A stretch of DNA of 64,000 nt from Zarea fungicola (GCA_900169235.1 FWCC01000179.1:186001-250000), one strand, 5' to 3'. Positions 23,566 through 35,586 are shown, counted from the stretch's first letter. Notes: generated by a model not told the origin, from the letters alone. Made by a program: numbers and translations.

Positions 23566-23981
23566 TTAACAGCAGCACTCGCAGCACTCGAAGCAGCAGA
23601 GACCGGCGCAAATACCGCAGCAGACGGCCTAGAAACGTGACGCATTATTAGTCCACGTTGTTTTATTTGATTCAAAGTCAAGGCTTGCGACGTGCGAAAA
23701 ATGGATGAGGGAACAAGTGGAACAAGGGGGGAGCGGAAAACAAGTTTGACATACCTCGCCTTCACCGTTACCACCACGAATGCCAATAGTCATGGGCTCG
23801 ACGGCGCGCTGTTATTTCAAATGTCAGAAATCAGTACGGCGATTTTAATTTGAGCGCCAACGTTGCTGCGCTTCCTTGTTTTTGTAATTGTTTTCAATGC
23901 GCCAAAGTGTAAACTTACGGGCTGCTCAGAGCTGCCACGGGTGGCGTCCATGGGCTGCTGCTGGGTGATTTGGTCCTGCAT
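23566..23981 (-). CDS. Small cysteine-rich CYSTM-type peptide, 59 residues
   Basis: Three coding exons, 23981-23919, 23808-23755 and 23628-23566, contain exactly 21, 18 and 20 codons plus stop. Both introns are phase 0 (110 nt, GTAAGT donor; 126 nt, GTATGT donor) with CAG and TAG acceptors. The N-terminus is Gln-rich and polar. The middle exon reads RAVEPMTIGIRGGNGEGE. The last exon is AVCCGICAGLCCFECCECCC, a Cys-rich hydrophobic end of the CYSTM kind. Family knowledge: CYSTM modules are small tail-anchored, palmitoylation-prone peptides found across eukaryotes and often linked to stress tolerance. The frame is too split to show as one long ORF. A perfect 12-bp inverted repeat lies about 400 bp upstream. 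Confidence 0.85.
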
Positions 23982-25741
23982 TGTGATTGTCGTTGCTTTT
24001 GGGGTGTACGGCGTGGATGGTTTTTGAATTGACAGATGGTACAAATGGAAAACTGGTAGATTCAGATGAGGCGCGGGATTGTAAGGGGAACGGGGGGATG
24101 CGACCCTTTATATTCTAGCTAACTCGGCTAAAACAAAGAGTAATCTACATTGTTTGGGAAATCCTACTACCGGGCGCCAATCCGAGCGTCGACGTAATGA
24201 TGGCTTGGTCTGCCTGTAGTGTAACCAACCAGGCTCTCAAAGAGGAGTGAGTGAGGCAGGGCAAGGGACGACTGAGGGCAAGTACCCCAAATTGCATTCA
24301 GGGCCAATAGTTTGGGTTGCCTCTGGAGGACTAGACTGTAGAGAAGCATGGTCAGATGGGGTATGAATGGGGACGGTTCGGCAAGGTCGTGCCGTATGCA
24401 TTGGCTGTGGCACGACCTTGAGTGGTGCGACACGCGTGCGTGAGTGGATGGATTTCGGGTGCGTTTGGATGGTGATGATACTTGAATAGCTTGCTTTCTC
24501 GGCACAGTTGAGCCGGGTGGATGGACTAGTAAGGCAGTGCACAGCTACTTTGGGAACGAAAGGGCTTGGGGCTGGGAGCAGCTAGCCCTTGACACGAAGC
24601 ATAGTGAACCCCCTACGGAGTACTAGTTGGAACGTTAGGCGCTGGCTACATTACTTTCTCGTCGTCGTCTTTTTTTTTTCAACAGGACGCCTGCACAGCC
24701 CTAACGACAGATCCTTGATTCAATGGAGTTGTGAGAGTCGTTGATGAATCAGTGAGGACCAAGGCATCGGCCAACTGCGTTGGATCCCCCGAGCGCGCCG
24801 AGACCTATGGGACGGGGCCTCGCCTGCTAGTTAGACGAAACGGAGATTGGGCATGTAAGAAAAAGCTTGGCCTGCGCGAATAAAAAGCCACTTCGGGTTT
24901 CGCATCAACGCATCGACTCAAACAGGGCATTTTCTGGCATCTGCAGGTGAGGTAAGGCAAGGCTCCCGCTGATTTCCTTCTTTTTTCCTTTCGCACGCAT
25001 GCAGAACAGAAAGGGAGAGAGTAAAAATGTCTTCTCTAGGAAAAGGGACATGGATACAGATTTATGCGTACTGATGTCATGGTAGAAGCTACCTGCAATT
25101 CAGACTGCCATCCGAAAGTCGTGGAGTAAGCCACGGGAGGGGGTAAATAACTTAAAACTTTAAAAATAAATAAAATAAAAAATTACCAAGATAGATGTAA
25201 AGAGTCAAGAAAAACAAAAATTATAGTTAACCGCCAAAAATTTCCCCAGCTAACATTGGGGAAGGAGCTGAACGCCAAAAGTAACTTGTGTCAGCCCTGT
25301 CCAGCTGATGCCCCTCAGTGCGTCGCGACACTGATTGTTAGTCAGCCAATTCAGTGAATCGATAAGGAGTGTGGCTAGTGGCTGTGGCGGATAGTGTTTG
25401 TGGCGAGTAACCAGAGGGTCTCTCTGTCAGCAAAAGTACGGAGTACCTTGAAACTCCCTGCAGCTAACTAATCATAGCGCAACGATTGCTCCCAGTGACG
25501 TTTTTTCGTCGCCCCTCTCCGAACGCCGGCTCTGCTTCCAGCCAAAGACTGCCCCGCCATTTTGTATTTGCAACCACTTGCCATCCAGAAACTACCAAAC
25601 CGCCTTTTTCCTTAAACCCTGTTCAGTTACGCTTATCAGATCCGATATTGTGTGTCGTTCCGCCCGTCCTTTTTCTCCTTCACCCCTCGTCTCAACTACA
25701 ATTTTCGTGTCATTTCGTCAGCACGTCATACGCAAACGACC
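23982..25741. other. Divergent intergenic region CYSTM/GRX4
   Basis: The 1.76-kb region between divergent genes contains the 24382-24420 inverted repeat, T-rich and A+T-rich tracts (around 24671 and 25160-25200), and the leader of the glutaredoxin gene. No additional exon is supported. Confidence 0.5.
24382..24420. repeat. Perfect 12-bp inverted repeat
   Basis: The arm CAAGGTCGTGCC at 382-393 (offset 24000) is exactly reverse-complemented at 409-420, with a 15-nt spacer. It could form a cruciform or RNA hairpin, or be a site for a dimeric regulator. It lies roughly 400 bp upstream of the CYSTM start codon and 1.3 kb upstream of the glutaredoxin gene. Confidence 0.85.
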
Positions 25742-26659
25742 ATGTCGACCATTACTGAAGTCACGAGCATGGCTCAGTGGGAGCAGGCCCTCGCCGCTGT
25801 GCCGGCCTCTACCCTCGTCATCATCTCTTTCCACGCACCCTGGGCCGCGCCGTGCGCCCAAATGGCCACGGTCCTGTCCACCCTGGCGGCCGAATATCCC
25901 GTCGCCGCGGCCGGAACCCCCAGCACAACGGCTTGGTTCTCCATCAACGCCGAGGAGCTTAGCGACGCTAGCGAGACCTACGACGTGACGGCCGTGCCGT
26001 TCCTGGTGCTACTGCGCGGTGGGGAGGTGATTGAGACGGTCAGCGGCAGCAACGCCGTCAAGGTGCGCGCCGCGATTGAGACGCACGCAGGCGGCAAAGA
26101 CGTGGCATCAAACGGTGCCGGTGCCGGTGCCGGTGCCGGTGCNNGGTGCCGGTGCCGGTGCCGGTGCTGGTGCAGCTCAGGTCGCCGCGGCCGAGGCGGA
26201 CCCAGCGACGAAAAAGGCAGAATTGAATAAGCGTCTGGGAGATCTGGTCAAGGCGGCGCCCGTGATGCTCTTTATGAAGGGCACGCCCAGTGCTCCCGAG
26301 TGCGGCTTCTCGCGGCAGCTGGTGGGTATCTTGCGCGAAAACGCGGTCAAGTATGGTTTCTTTAATATTCTGGCGGACGATGAGGTGCGTCAGGGTTTGA
26401 AGGAATATGCCGAGTGGCCTACATATCCCCAGTTGTGGATGGATGGCGAATTGGTGGGCGGCCTCGATATTGTAAGCCCTACATTTTCTTTTTTTTTCTG
26501 TTGCGGTTTCCTTGTTTTTTCTTCTTTTTCTACAGGACATTTATTCTCGCAAATTTGGCTAATGGTTTTCCTTCTTTACAACAGGTCAAAGAGGAGATGG
26601 AGAGCGATGGCGAGTTCTTCAAGGCATACACGGCAGCGGCGGAAGTGGCGGCGGTATGA
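25742..26659 (+). CDS. GRX4: Monothiol glutaredoxin GRX3/GRX4 (Trx-Grx), interrupted by assembly gap
   Basis: Exons 25742-26471 and 26585-26659, intron 113 nt (GTAAGC donor, CTAAT branch, ACAG acceptor). The N-terminal thioredoxin-like domain (about 1-110) has WAAPC at 34-38. A Gly-Ala linker follows, then a monothiol glutaredoxin domain with [20 protein letters not shown] and C-terminal KEEME. Family knowledge: these cytosolic/nuclear proteins bind a bridging 2Fe-2S cluster with glutathione and relay iron status to transcription factors. Two N bases at 26143-26144 sit inside the GGTGCC repeat coding the linker and shift the frame, so the two halves read in different frames. A single base, or that plus whole repeat units, in place of the gap would restore it. 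I treat this as an assembly artefact, not a pseudogene. Confidence 0.92.
26115..26169 (+). repeat. GGTGCC hexanucleotide (Gly-Ala) repeat with N gap
   Basis: Nearly five copies of GGTGCC precede and about five, the last two degenerate, follow a two-N gap at 26143-26144. The repeat encodes a Gly-Ala linker between the thioredoxin and glutaredoxin domains. The true copy number is unknown. Confidence 0.95.
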
Positions 26660-28458
26660 AGAGCAGAGACTTGAAACGGTGTAAGAAACTTTAATGCCAC
26701 ATGACGGTTATTGCAACGCCAATCGTGGAGGAATATTTGATGTTACAGACACAAACCAGATGTTGACCATTTTGAATGCGTGCACTCCGGGCCAAGACGA
26801 GGAGGAGCATCTGCACAAAGCACAAATGGTTGTTGCTAGAAATACCCCAAAAGCCCGTCACTTTACGTTCTGAAATGTTATAATTTTGGTGTGGGCTGAC
26901 GATGTATGATATGGGGAAAGGAGCATAAGGTTGAAAAAAAAAAAAAAAAAAGATAGAAATATAAGCATACTCAAAATCGGTTTATGGCAGTGGCGGGGTT
27001 TAACCGGCGCCGATTGATCCAGGTCGGCGATGCCGTCGTTGGCGTGGAGGCTGGCTGGCAAACGGGATATCATGGCCTTGCGAAAGAGTAGGAAAGTAAT
27101 TCCTTGGACAAAGGCCAGGGTCAATAGTACATAATTTTCGTTTGGCATTATTACTGGTACTATTAGGACTGACGGGGTATGGAGTACAAAACGAGCCTGC
27201 TTGGCTTGCTTCAGGGTGCCAGCAAATGCCAAACTCAGACTTTTCTGGGGCGATCCCCTCTGGGTCCCGTGAGTGAGTCACCAAAAGGGAGCTAAGGTTG
27301 CAGCAGTTGCGTTGATAGTAGCTCAGCAAAGGGATGCGTGTGCAGTGGCAGCCTTGTGGTGGCTTTGCTCCAGTTCGCCGCATATTGCTAAAGCTGGAAG
27401 GCTTGGGAATGCATCGAAGGCTACGAGGGCTTCACTAAATAAAATAAAATGTACAAATTGATTTAGAAAATTTCATCATGCACCTCTATTAATTTACTCT
27501 TGGTCAAGGACTCTCTATTTTTCTAATATTTTCTTTTTTACTTCCTCACCCATTGAATTCACTTCAGGTCACCTGCTGCTGCATCCGGAGTTTGCGGAGG
27601 AAACAAACTGGCAGCGCGATATCCGATTCGGGACAGTCAACTTAGTCAGTGGTACGTACCTTTTTTTCACGCTGAACAAGCAGCCCCTCCCCGCCCAGCG
27701 CATGTCGTCCCTCCCAGTGGCTGCCAACCTTCACCTGAACCACTGATCACTGGCTTCGCTACCGCTGATCCACTACTTGCTCCCCCACTATCAGCCCGGC
27801 AACTCATCGACTGACGCTGACTTCCACGACACTTTTCTTAATTTTCCTTCCTTCCACTTCCTTGCAATCCCAGTTTTTTAATCATCATCCTCCGACAGCT
27901 ACTTTTACTTTCATCGCCAACGTTTCAGTTTCGTATTGTTTCATGAGATACCTGTTGCAAACGGCTGTAGCCACCACACCGCTCGCGACATAGAACTTAG
28001 GCGGCAATTGCTAGCCCCAGCCAGTACTTGCACCAACAAGACAAAGAATCAAAGCCGAGTCTCCGTATCCGCCAACAATTCGCGCGCCCGGCAAATTCTT
28101 CAATGCTCTACTAGCAGTCCTTGCACCGGCCTGCACTACTCCCAGTACCTGTATTTCTCTTCACGCCCATCAGCCGAGCGCTGCTAGCCTTGGTTCGCCT
28201 TTCTGGCTTGCGCCTACGTTCGCCGACAATCCGCCGTCCTCGCACATCTACACCGTGAAGCCGCCAGGCTCCAAATGCGTTTTGAGCACTTATTGCCGCC
28301 TCCAAACTCAGATATAACCACTTGATCAAACTAGTTATCAAGCTTTGCCTACCCGTCTGACGTAAACCCTATTTTCTGCTGTCGGATTGGCCTTGCTTGC
28401 CACAGATCCTCGAGCCCGCTTGCATCTGCCCCGCGGATATATATCAGCTACCGCCAAA
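26660..28458. other. Intergenic and leader of the second Zn2Cys6 gene
   Basis: A 1.8-kb spacer between genes on the same strand. It contains a long A tract at about 26935-26951 and a pyrimidine-rich zone from about 27680 to 28440 that probably includes the long 5' leader of the downstream regulator. No exon is supported; see the rejected list for a membrane-like frame on the minus strand. Confidence 0.5.
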
Positions 28459-31160
28459 ATGACGCCAACTCCACCATCGACGAGTTCTTCCACTGGTGGT
28501 CGCTCGCCAGAGGAGAACTACAAGATTGTTAGAAAGCGAAACCGAGTTCCTCTCAGCTGCTACCCTTGCCGGACGCGCAAGTATGCATCCCCTCTCCTCT
28601 CACTCATCCCTCTCTCACAGTCTACTAACCTATCAATAGATTGTAAGATTCGACAACCATCATCAGCCCCAGACGCAATATTAACTCTGTTTAGGAAATG
28701 CGACCGAAAGCACCCATGCAGCAACTGCACCAAGCGTGAAGGTAATGATACGTCATCGTGTACTTATGCCGCTCCTGTCTCCCAGAAAAAGGGAGTCAAC
28801 CAGGCCGACTTGACGCCAGATGACATGCAAAATCGCATTGACCGCTTAGAGAATCTTGTCCTCTCCCTTATGCACACTGGTGGTAGCGACGCAGCTGCAG
28901 CAGTTGCCGCCGCCCGTGGCCAGTCAGTGTCGCAATCAACAACGGATAGTGGCGCATCTGCAAAAATGGACCAGGATGACGCTACCAACGTCGTCGACGA
29001 TGAAAGTGATGACGATGATGACGGTCTGACCAGCTCTCTGGGCATGCTCAAGGTTGACGCGGACAAGGGCAAGTCCATGTACATTGGAAACGAGCACTGG
29101 CACTCGATTCTCGCCGATATATCCGATGTCAAAAACTACTTCACGTTTCACCGCAAGGAGCTCGAGACTAGTTATGAACGCGTCAGAAACTCCAAACCCG
29201 CCGCAGCCCGCGAAGGCCCGACCCTCTTGCTCGGTGCCCAGCCAGCGTCAGAGATTGAGCTTCGCACATCATTACCGCCAAAGGCACATGTGCTAGCCCT
29301 TTGTAGTCGATACTTCAACTCCATGGACAACGCCGTCAGTGTCATTCACGGTCCGACTTTTCTTCAGCAACTTCGGGCACACTGGCAAGACCCCAGCAAA
29401 ACGCCGATCATGTGGCTTGGCCTATTGTATTCGATTCTCTCCCTGGCAATGCTGAGTTATAACAAAGTCGGTGACGAACCCTCAGAGTGGCGGAATAAGA
29501 GCTTGGAATTTGCCGAGGAATATCGGCTGCGCACTGTTCAGTGCCTCATCAAGGGAGACTATACAAAACCCGTTGATCATACTGTGGAAACGCTGCTCTT
29601 ATACGTCCTCGGCGAGTACTCATCGCGCTGGGATGCCGATCTGGGTCTCTGGCTTATTGTCTCCATGATTGCGCGCATTGCTATCCGTATGGGCTATCAT
29701 CGAGATGCCAAATGGTTCCCTTCTCTTAGTCCGTTCCAAGCAGAAATGCGCCGGCGTACATGGGCTCTCATTCGCATGTCAGATGTTGTCTTTTCGCATC
29801 AAGTATCGCTGCCTAGCATGATTAATGAACGCGACTGCGACACGCAGTTACCAAACAATCTCTTTGATGACGACTTTCATCAGACCATCAAGGAGTTACC
29901 ACCTTCTCGCCCGCTCTCCGAGCCAACTCCCATTTCCTATATGATTGCCAAGGCAAAACTGTGCTTTGAGCTTGGTAACATTCTTCAGGCTACGAATCGA
30001 CTCGGAAAGGGTATGCCGTACGATGAGATTCTGAGGTTCGATGCCAAACTGCGGCAAGTTATGCAGGATCTCCCGCCACACCTGAAACTCGCGAGTTTAG
30101 AAGGGTCTAACGATCCAGTGACTCTAATTGTTGCGCGTTTCAATGTCAATGTTCTTTACCAAAAGATTATGTGTCTCCTTCACCGTCACTACATGGTCAA
30201 GGCACGACAGAGCCCACGCTACGCCCACTCGCGTCGCGCTGCCATCGAGGCATCCATGGAGGCCATGGAACACCTCTCGACTCTGCACCGCGAGTCGCAA
30301 ACGGGCGGCAAGTTGCGCGCTGTCAGCTGGTATGTCAAGTCGATTGCAACAAAGGAGTTTATCCTGCCGGCTATGCTCATCATCCTGGATCTACACTACG
30401 ATAACTTGGCCATGCAAACCAACGCAAGCCAGGATGCCGACGGTTCCTTTGTATGGGACAATTCACGGCGACGAAAGATGGTTTGCGCCCTGGCGCAAGC
30501 TGGCAGCATATGGAAGAGCCTTGCCGACACCTCGATGGAGGCATTTAAGGCATCCAAAGTGCTGGAGATTATGATGGACAAGATCAAGACCCCCATAAGC
30601 AGCAGCGAGAACACGCCCGAATCGCATAACGACGCTGGCTCCACGGCGCCTCTGCAGCCACCAATGCCGGAGCAGCCCTTTCCGTTCAGCGTGGATTCCC
30701 TGTCGTCGGATCCGCAGTCTATACTCTCAGCAGCAGCCAGCCTCGGTGATGATTTCAGTCCGAGTGGCTCTGATCCCTTTGCGACATCGAATGCGGGACC
30801 GTTTGTAGGCATGGACTTTGGACTGCCACCTATGAATATGGATTTTCCTATGGATGGTGTAAATCCGCTCCAAGGTGGCGGCGGCCCCATGTCGCCGCTG
30901 AGCATGTTTTCGACGGCAGGCAATGGATTGACTGCTGATGAAGGCGTTGCCGACTTTGCCGCCAACTTTGACTGGGTAAGCCGCGATGTTATTTCTTCTT
31001 TTTGAAATGTAATGAAACCAACCATGGATGGGAGCTAACGGTGTATTAGAATACGTTTGAGAATTATACACAAGTGGCAAATTGGGGCGTCGACCAGAGC
31101 TTTCAGATTTATGCCGAGCAGCCGGACCAGACGGACGGGTTGAACTCGACCAAAATGTAG
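28459..31160 (+). CDS. Zn2Cys6 transcription factor with a 3-nt microexon
   Basis: Exons 28459-28580, 28640-28642, 28695-30975 and 31050-31160, about 838 residues. The zinc cluster is C34-x2-C37-x6-C44-x5-C50-x2-C53-x10-C64. Correct x6 spacing (CRTRKLKC) requires the 3-nt exon ATT between two small introns, each with its own donor, CTAAC/TTAAC branch and TAG acceptor. A short coiled-coil-like segment (RIDRLENLVLSLM), an Asp run and a fungal-specific transcription factor domain (about 260-620) follow. The last intron (74 nt) adds a 36-residue end. A reading that retains the 114 nt around the microexon is open and in frame, so automated annotation may be wrong here. Regulated genes are unknown. 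Confidence 0.85.
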
Positions 31161-32108
31161 TTTTTTCTTTGTTTTGCTGTTTTGGAAGAGAAACAGTTAC
31201 GGAATGACTACGTGTATTATTTGGAATGAAATTTGTTTCTGATTTAGTTGAGACGCATGATTCTATGTGACATTTTCAAAGGAAAGGGACAAGGAACGGA
31301 CGACACTTGAAGAAAAGCGAAATAACATGCGTTTGATTGGAGTTTTGGCTTTTTGTGGATTTTTGGACTTTCGTTTAAATATACATACAACATATCCCAC
31401 TCTAGTTAATAATGTTCTCAACTCGGTATTAGCTGTAATGAAACGTAATTGATTGTTTGATTGGCTGGTTCCAGCAATTGAACCCCATAATCGTTACTCT
31501 GGTAGAGAGCCAAGGAACGAACCACTGGAGGCTCTATGGCAGGTTTGAAAACACCAACTATATTATTAGCAGACGTATCACCTTTTTTTTGCAAACCTTT
31601 GACTTATAATGCGGTGTATATTGATCTTGATCCTCGCTTCCTTTTCCATCTTTCATTCTTTATATTACGTTCTGTACACGGCCGACACAAAAGCTTATGA
31701 AAGGTCCAGAAAAGAGATGCAAGATGCAAGTGTGATAAGTAGTAGAGAGGGAGAGGGTGAAACAAAACAGGACATGGAGATTGTCTTTTTACATGACCAA
31801 AGCGTACACACACACATACACAACAATACAAAAAGGAACCAGCCCAACACCCAAAACCATGAGACAAAAAGACATAGATGTTGCGTATCTCTTCTCTTCT
31901 CCTTTGTGTTCTCCTAATCCTCTTGTATCCTTCAATCCTAATGACTTGTTTTTTTACAATGAAAAAGCACCAAACCTTTCATCTCCTCGTCTGTTTCTAT
32001 GCGTATAGATTCTCTAGATTAAACAAGAAATGTTCATCCATAAACGCAAAACAAAAAAAAACGAAACCACTCCGAGTTTTAACTCTGTATATTGTTCGTT
32101 TCGTTTCT
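31161..32108. other. Convergent intergenic region
   Basis: About 0.95 kb between the Zn2Cys6 and DNM1 stops. It is A+T-rich and presumably 3' UTRs; a short CA-type stretch lies near 31805-31830. No gene is seen. Confidence 0.5.
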
Positions 32109-34754
32109 TTACAGCACCTCGCCGATGATCTTGGCCGCCTCGCGGTATGTTTGCAGCAGTTTCTCGCACTTTTCCCTCTCTTTCTTGATGCCATCGTCCT
32201 CATAGAGGAGCTCCTCAAAGAGGGTTTCCTTATAGAGCGCGCTGACGAGGCGGTTCTGCACCACATCTTTGCAGTGGTTGACGAGCAGGTGCATAACGGC
32301 CTTGGGGACCTGGTCGGCAATGGATTCGCGTACAATGTTAAAGTACGAGGAGATAAGCGCGCGAATGAGTTCCGTCTCCATGGCCTCGCGGTCGGTGAGT
32401 GCGGGTTCGTTGGATTCACCCTGTTTTAGAGTTAGCAATTGTGATTGACAATAGAAAGGTGCATGTGAGCGAGTTGGGGTTGGGAGAGTAAATGATAAGA
32501 GATAAATCGCTTAGAGGACAATTAAGCAAGAAGGGCGAGCCAGAAATAAAAATCAACTTACGAGATGGGATGCAAGACCGTAGCTTCGGGACGTTGGATC
32601 GTAGTCGTCATCGCGCGATGTATGTACTGCTGGACGAATGGGCACCTTTTCCTCGCGGCGAAGGCTGTTGGAAAAGCTCGGCTCATTATGCTGGGTGATA
32701 TGGCGGCCATTAGGGAGGCTGGCTGGCGAGTGTGCTGGTGAAAGGCCCTCCTTGCCGAAGAAGTAGTTGAGGAATGTGTCCTTGGCGCCGCCAAGACCCT
32801 GGCCGTTCATGGGAGAGTGAGGCCGAGCGCCATTAACGGCGGCGGCGAGGCTACTGTGGCCTTCATGGACTGCAGGCGACAGACTGCGAGAATGCTTGTT
32901 GTGTCGTTGCAATGACTCCTTGTCGCCGACTGTGGCGCCATCTTCGGTCTCTTCGACATCTCCGTTCGCACCAATCTCCTTCAGGCGCTTGCGTTCTCGG
33001 CGTTCTCGTTCGTCTTGGATCAACTTCTTACGCTCGCGGTCCTGCTTGGCGTTAACGACGTTACTCATTGCAGCCGCGGCGCCGAGGAAGTTGGGGTGGT
33101 TTGTGTTAATGTAGGCGCGCTGAATCGAGATGAGCGATTCGACATATGTGGATGCGGGACCGAGGCGCTCGCGGAGCAGGTCGGAGACCGTCTCAATTAG
33201 TTTAGCTTGTAATCTGGGAAACCTTGACAACTCTGTTGACCCGCAGGTATGACAGATCTTGATGAGCTCCTCGTACACCAGCTCCACGCAGCGTTGGCTG
33301 GGGATCTCGAGCAGCTTGATTTGGGGCTTGACCAAGAGGTCGAAAGCCAATTCAGGAACAAATAGACTAGGGCGGGGGCCAGTGGAGTTCCTGATAGCAG
33401 TTCTGATATCGAGGGCAGTGAGGTTGGACGTCGGGTCGATCGATTCGAGAGAGCTTCCAAACACAGAGTTGAAGATGTAGTAGATGCGGGCGCCACCGCA
33501 AAGTTCCTTGGTGGAGATTTCTGTCGAGGTACCGTCAATGGAAGATATGAACGAGGTGGCAAATCGGGTCATGAGCTGCAGGATGAGTGATCCACGATGT
33601 TCTTTGCCGCTGAAGTGCATGTCGCCGTAACTAGCCAGCTCCTGCTGGGTTTGTCCCATCAGAGTATTCAGGCGGGCTTTGATGTCGGGCAGGCGCTCGC
33701 GGATGTGTCCCATGAGGGTAGTGTTGAGCGTCTTGGCCAGAAAACGCGTGCCGCATCGGGTGGCGATGTTGCGGTAGGCAGGGTGGTGCTTGAAAAAGTC
33801 CATTTCGTCGTTGAGAGCCTCCTCCAAGGGCTTGTTGCCCTGGATGTCTTGCTGCGAGCGGTTGACAACGCCAATGAAGCCCAGCTTCAAGGGGTAGACA
33901 CGCCCAGAAAGAATGTCGAGCGCATTTGTTCCGTGATCCATCAAGTCAAGCTTGGTCAGGACGCCAATGGTTCGGCGGCCCAGGGGATCGACATGACGGG
34001 CCAGCTTCAGGGCTTCCGAGTTGACAATGTCGACATTTGCGGGCGAGACAGCCAGGATGATACTGTTGGGCTTGGCAATGTATTCAGAAATCAGGTTACG
34101 GGTCTGCTTCTCGATGTCGCCGGGCTGGTCGCCAATGGGAACCTACAGCAATGTTTAGAAGCTGCATCGAGATTAAAAGTCCTGACGGCGGGGCGACATA
34201 CCTTTGTGAGACCAGGAAGATCTACCAACGTCAAGTTCAGGACGTGGGGAGAGTAGACTTTTAGGTTAATAGGCTGCCTGTTGATGCCCTTGTTGGTACC
34301 GGCGACACGGGCCGTCTCGTTTTCAATCTCGCGCTTGACATCAGAAAAGTCGTTGAAACGTCTGTTGGGGATGTGGTGGAACTCTGCCCACTCGGAGCGT
34401 CGCGCCGTGGCGGCCGAGCGGAAGCGGTCTTCTACGGGCTCGGGGATGCTGTCATCATCAGGAACATTGATGAGCTGGAGAATAAGGGGACGACGGGTGA
34501 CAATGCCACTGCCTCGGGGCAGGAAGTCTCGGCCGACAATATTTTCGAGGACAGACGATTTGCCGGCAGACTGGGAGCCGACAACAACCTATTTCAGAAT
34601 ACAGTTAGTATCTGATGAGGGACTTAGTCTAGGCGCCGAATAAATGAGCATATACAATTTGCGGGAGATCAAGAGAGTCGCTGCCAATAGTGTTGAAGAC
34701 GAGATCTTGCAACTTGTTGACTGTGATGAGCAGGTCCTCGCCGAGGGCTGCCAT
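32109..34754 (-). CDS. DNM1: Dynamin-related GTPase Dnm1 (mitochondrial fission)
   Basis: Four exons: 34754-34656, 34588-34202, 34142-32562 and 32420-32109, giving 792 residues. All introns are phase 0 (67, 59 and 141 nt); the first carries a perfect TACTAAC. GTPase motifs are present: GSQSAGKSS (G1), DLPGLTK (G3) and TKLDLMDHG (G4). The middle/stalk domain follows, then a variable insert with an Arg/Lys/Glu-rich stretch, and a C-terminal GED ([20 protein letters not shown] onward). The N-terminus MAALGEDLL and the insert followed by FLNYFFGK favour Dnm1 over Vps1. Family knowledge: Dnm1 assembles on mitochondria and peroxisomes and drives fission. It is divergent from COX19, with 0.83 kb between start codons. 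Confidence 0.95.
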
Positions 34755-35586
34755 TGTAGCGGTTGTTCAAGAGGGTCTTGGGCCAGGAAAGTGATGCGAT
34801 TAGTCGTGAGAAGCGTTAAACTCGAATTATTAGATGGCCGTCGGCCGCGAAGACATAGATGATGGACTGCGCTTCGCTTCGCGTCACTTCTCAAAATAGT
34901 TGGACTGCTGGTGTAGGCTTCGGTTCACGTGTTGTCCTGCGCTTCAACACGGGTGTATGGAGGGCCTGGTGCTAGGTACCCACCTACAGGGGCAAATGGC
35001 ACGACGAAGAGCTGTTGCTGCTGTTCCTTGGTAACCGCATAAGGCATGGAGCGCACTATACTGTTTTGGGCATATTTATGAACGCGCACAAATCCTCGTG
35101 GCTCAACCTGCATAAACAGACTTTCTTGGCCAGCAGAACTGAAGGTATCCGAGACTAGGAGTTAATTCTACCATGGCGAGATGGTATAAGAATTCGTTTT
35201 TAAATGATTTATGAAGTAGATGCATATTTAATCTCCATTCGGAAAGGAAATCAGCTCCAGACGACGGTAATGTCGAAAAAAGACATAAATACCAAACTAA
35301 CAGGGTGAATCGTTTAAAAATAAGTTCCAAGTTATTGTTTTTTAAATATATATATATTCGGTAGAAGTTACAACATGAAAGCGAAACATTGACAGTTACT
35401 TCTGTCTTCTCATCAGTGAGTCAACGACCTTCACTGCCAGCCAGATTTGCCGACAACGAACGGATATTGTCCATGCGCCACACTCGACCTCGGGTGGCGC
35501 CACAATTTTCGTGCGCTTCTACGCAGTATCGAGAAACCAAACACTCAAAACTGTGCATCTCAAACCGGCAGACCAGTATCGGAATC
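34755..35586. other. Divergent intergenic region DNM1/COX19
   Basis: This 0.83-kb region should contain the promoters of both flanking genes. An A+T-rich stretch lies around 35310-35360. No gene is supported. Confidence 0.5.

Noticed and set aside
26858..27148. Minus-strand frame starting MPNENYVLLTLAFVQGITF with a membrane-like helix
   Set aside because: It reads into a long poly-T tract without a sensible stop or intron, and it lies downstream of GRX4 in likely 3' UTR. Homologues would change this view.
28581..28694. Single 114-nt intron, or retained intron, in the second Zn2Cys6 gene
   Set aside because: A single intron gives five residues between Cys2 and Cys3, and retention disrupts the cluster. 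The two-intron model with a 3-nt exon gives the standard six.
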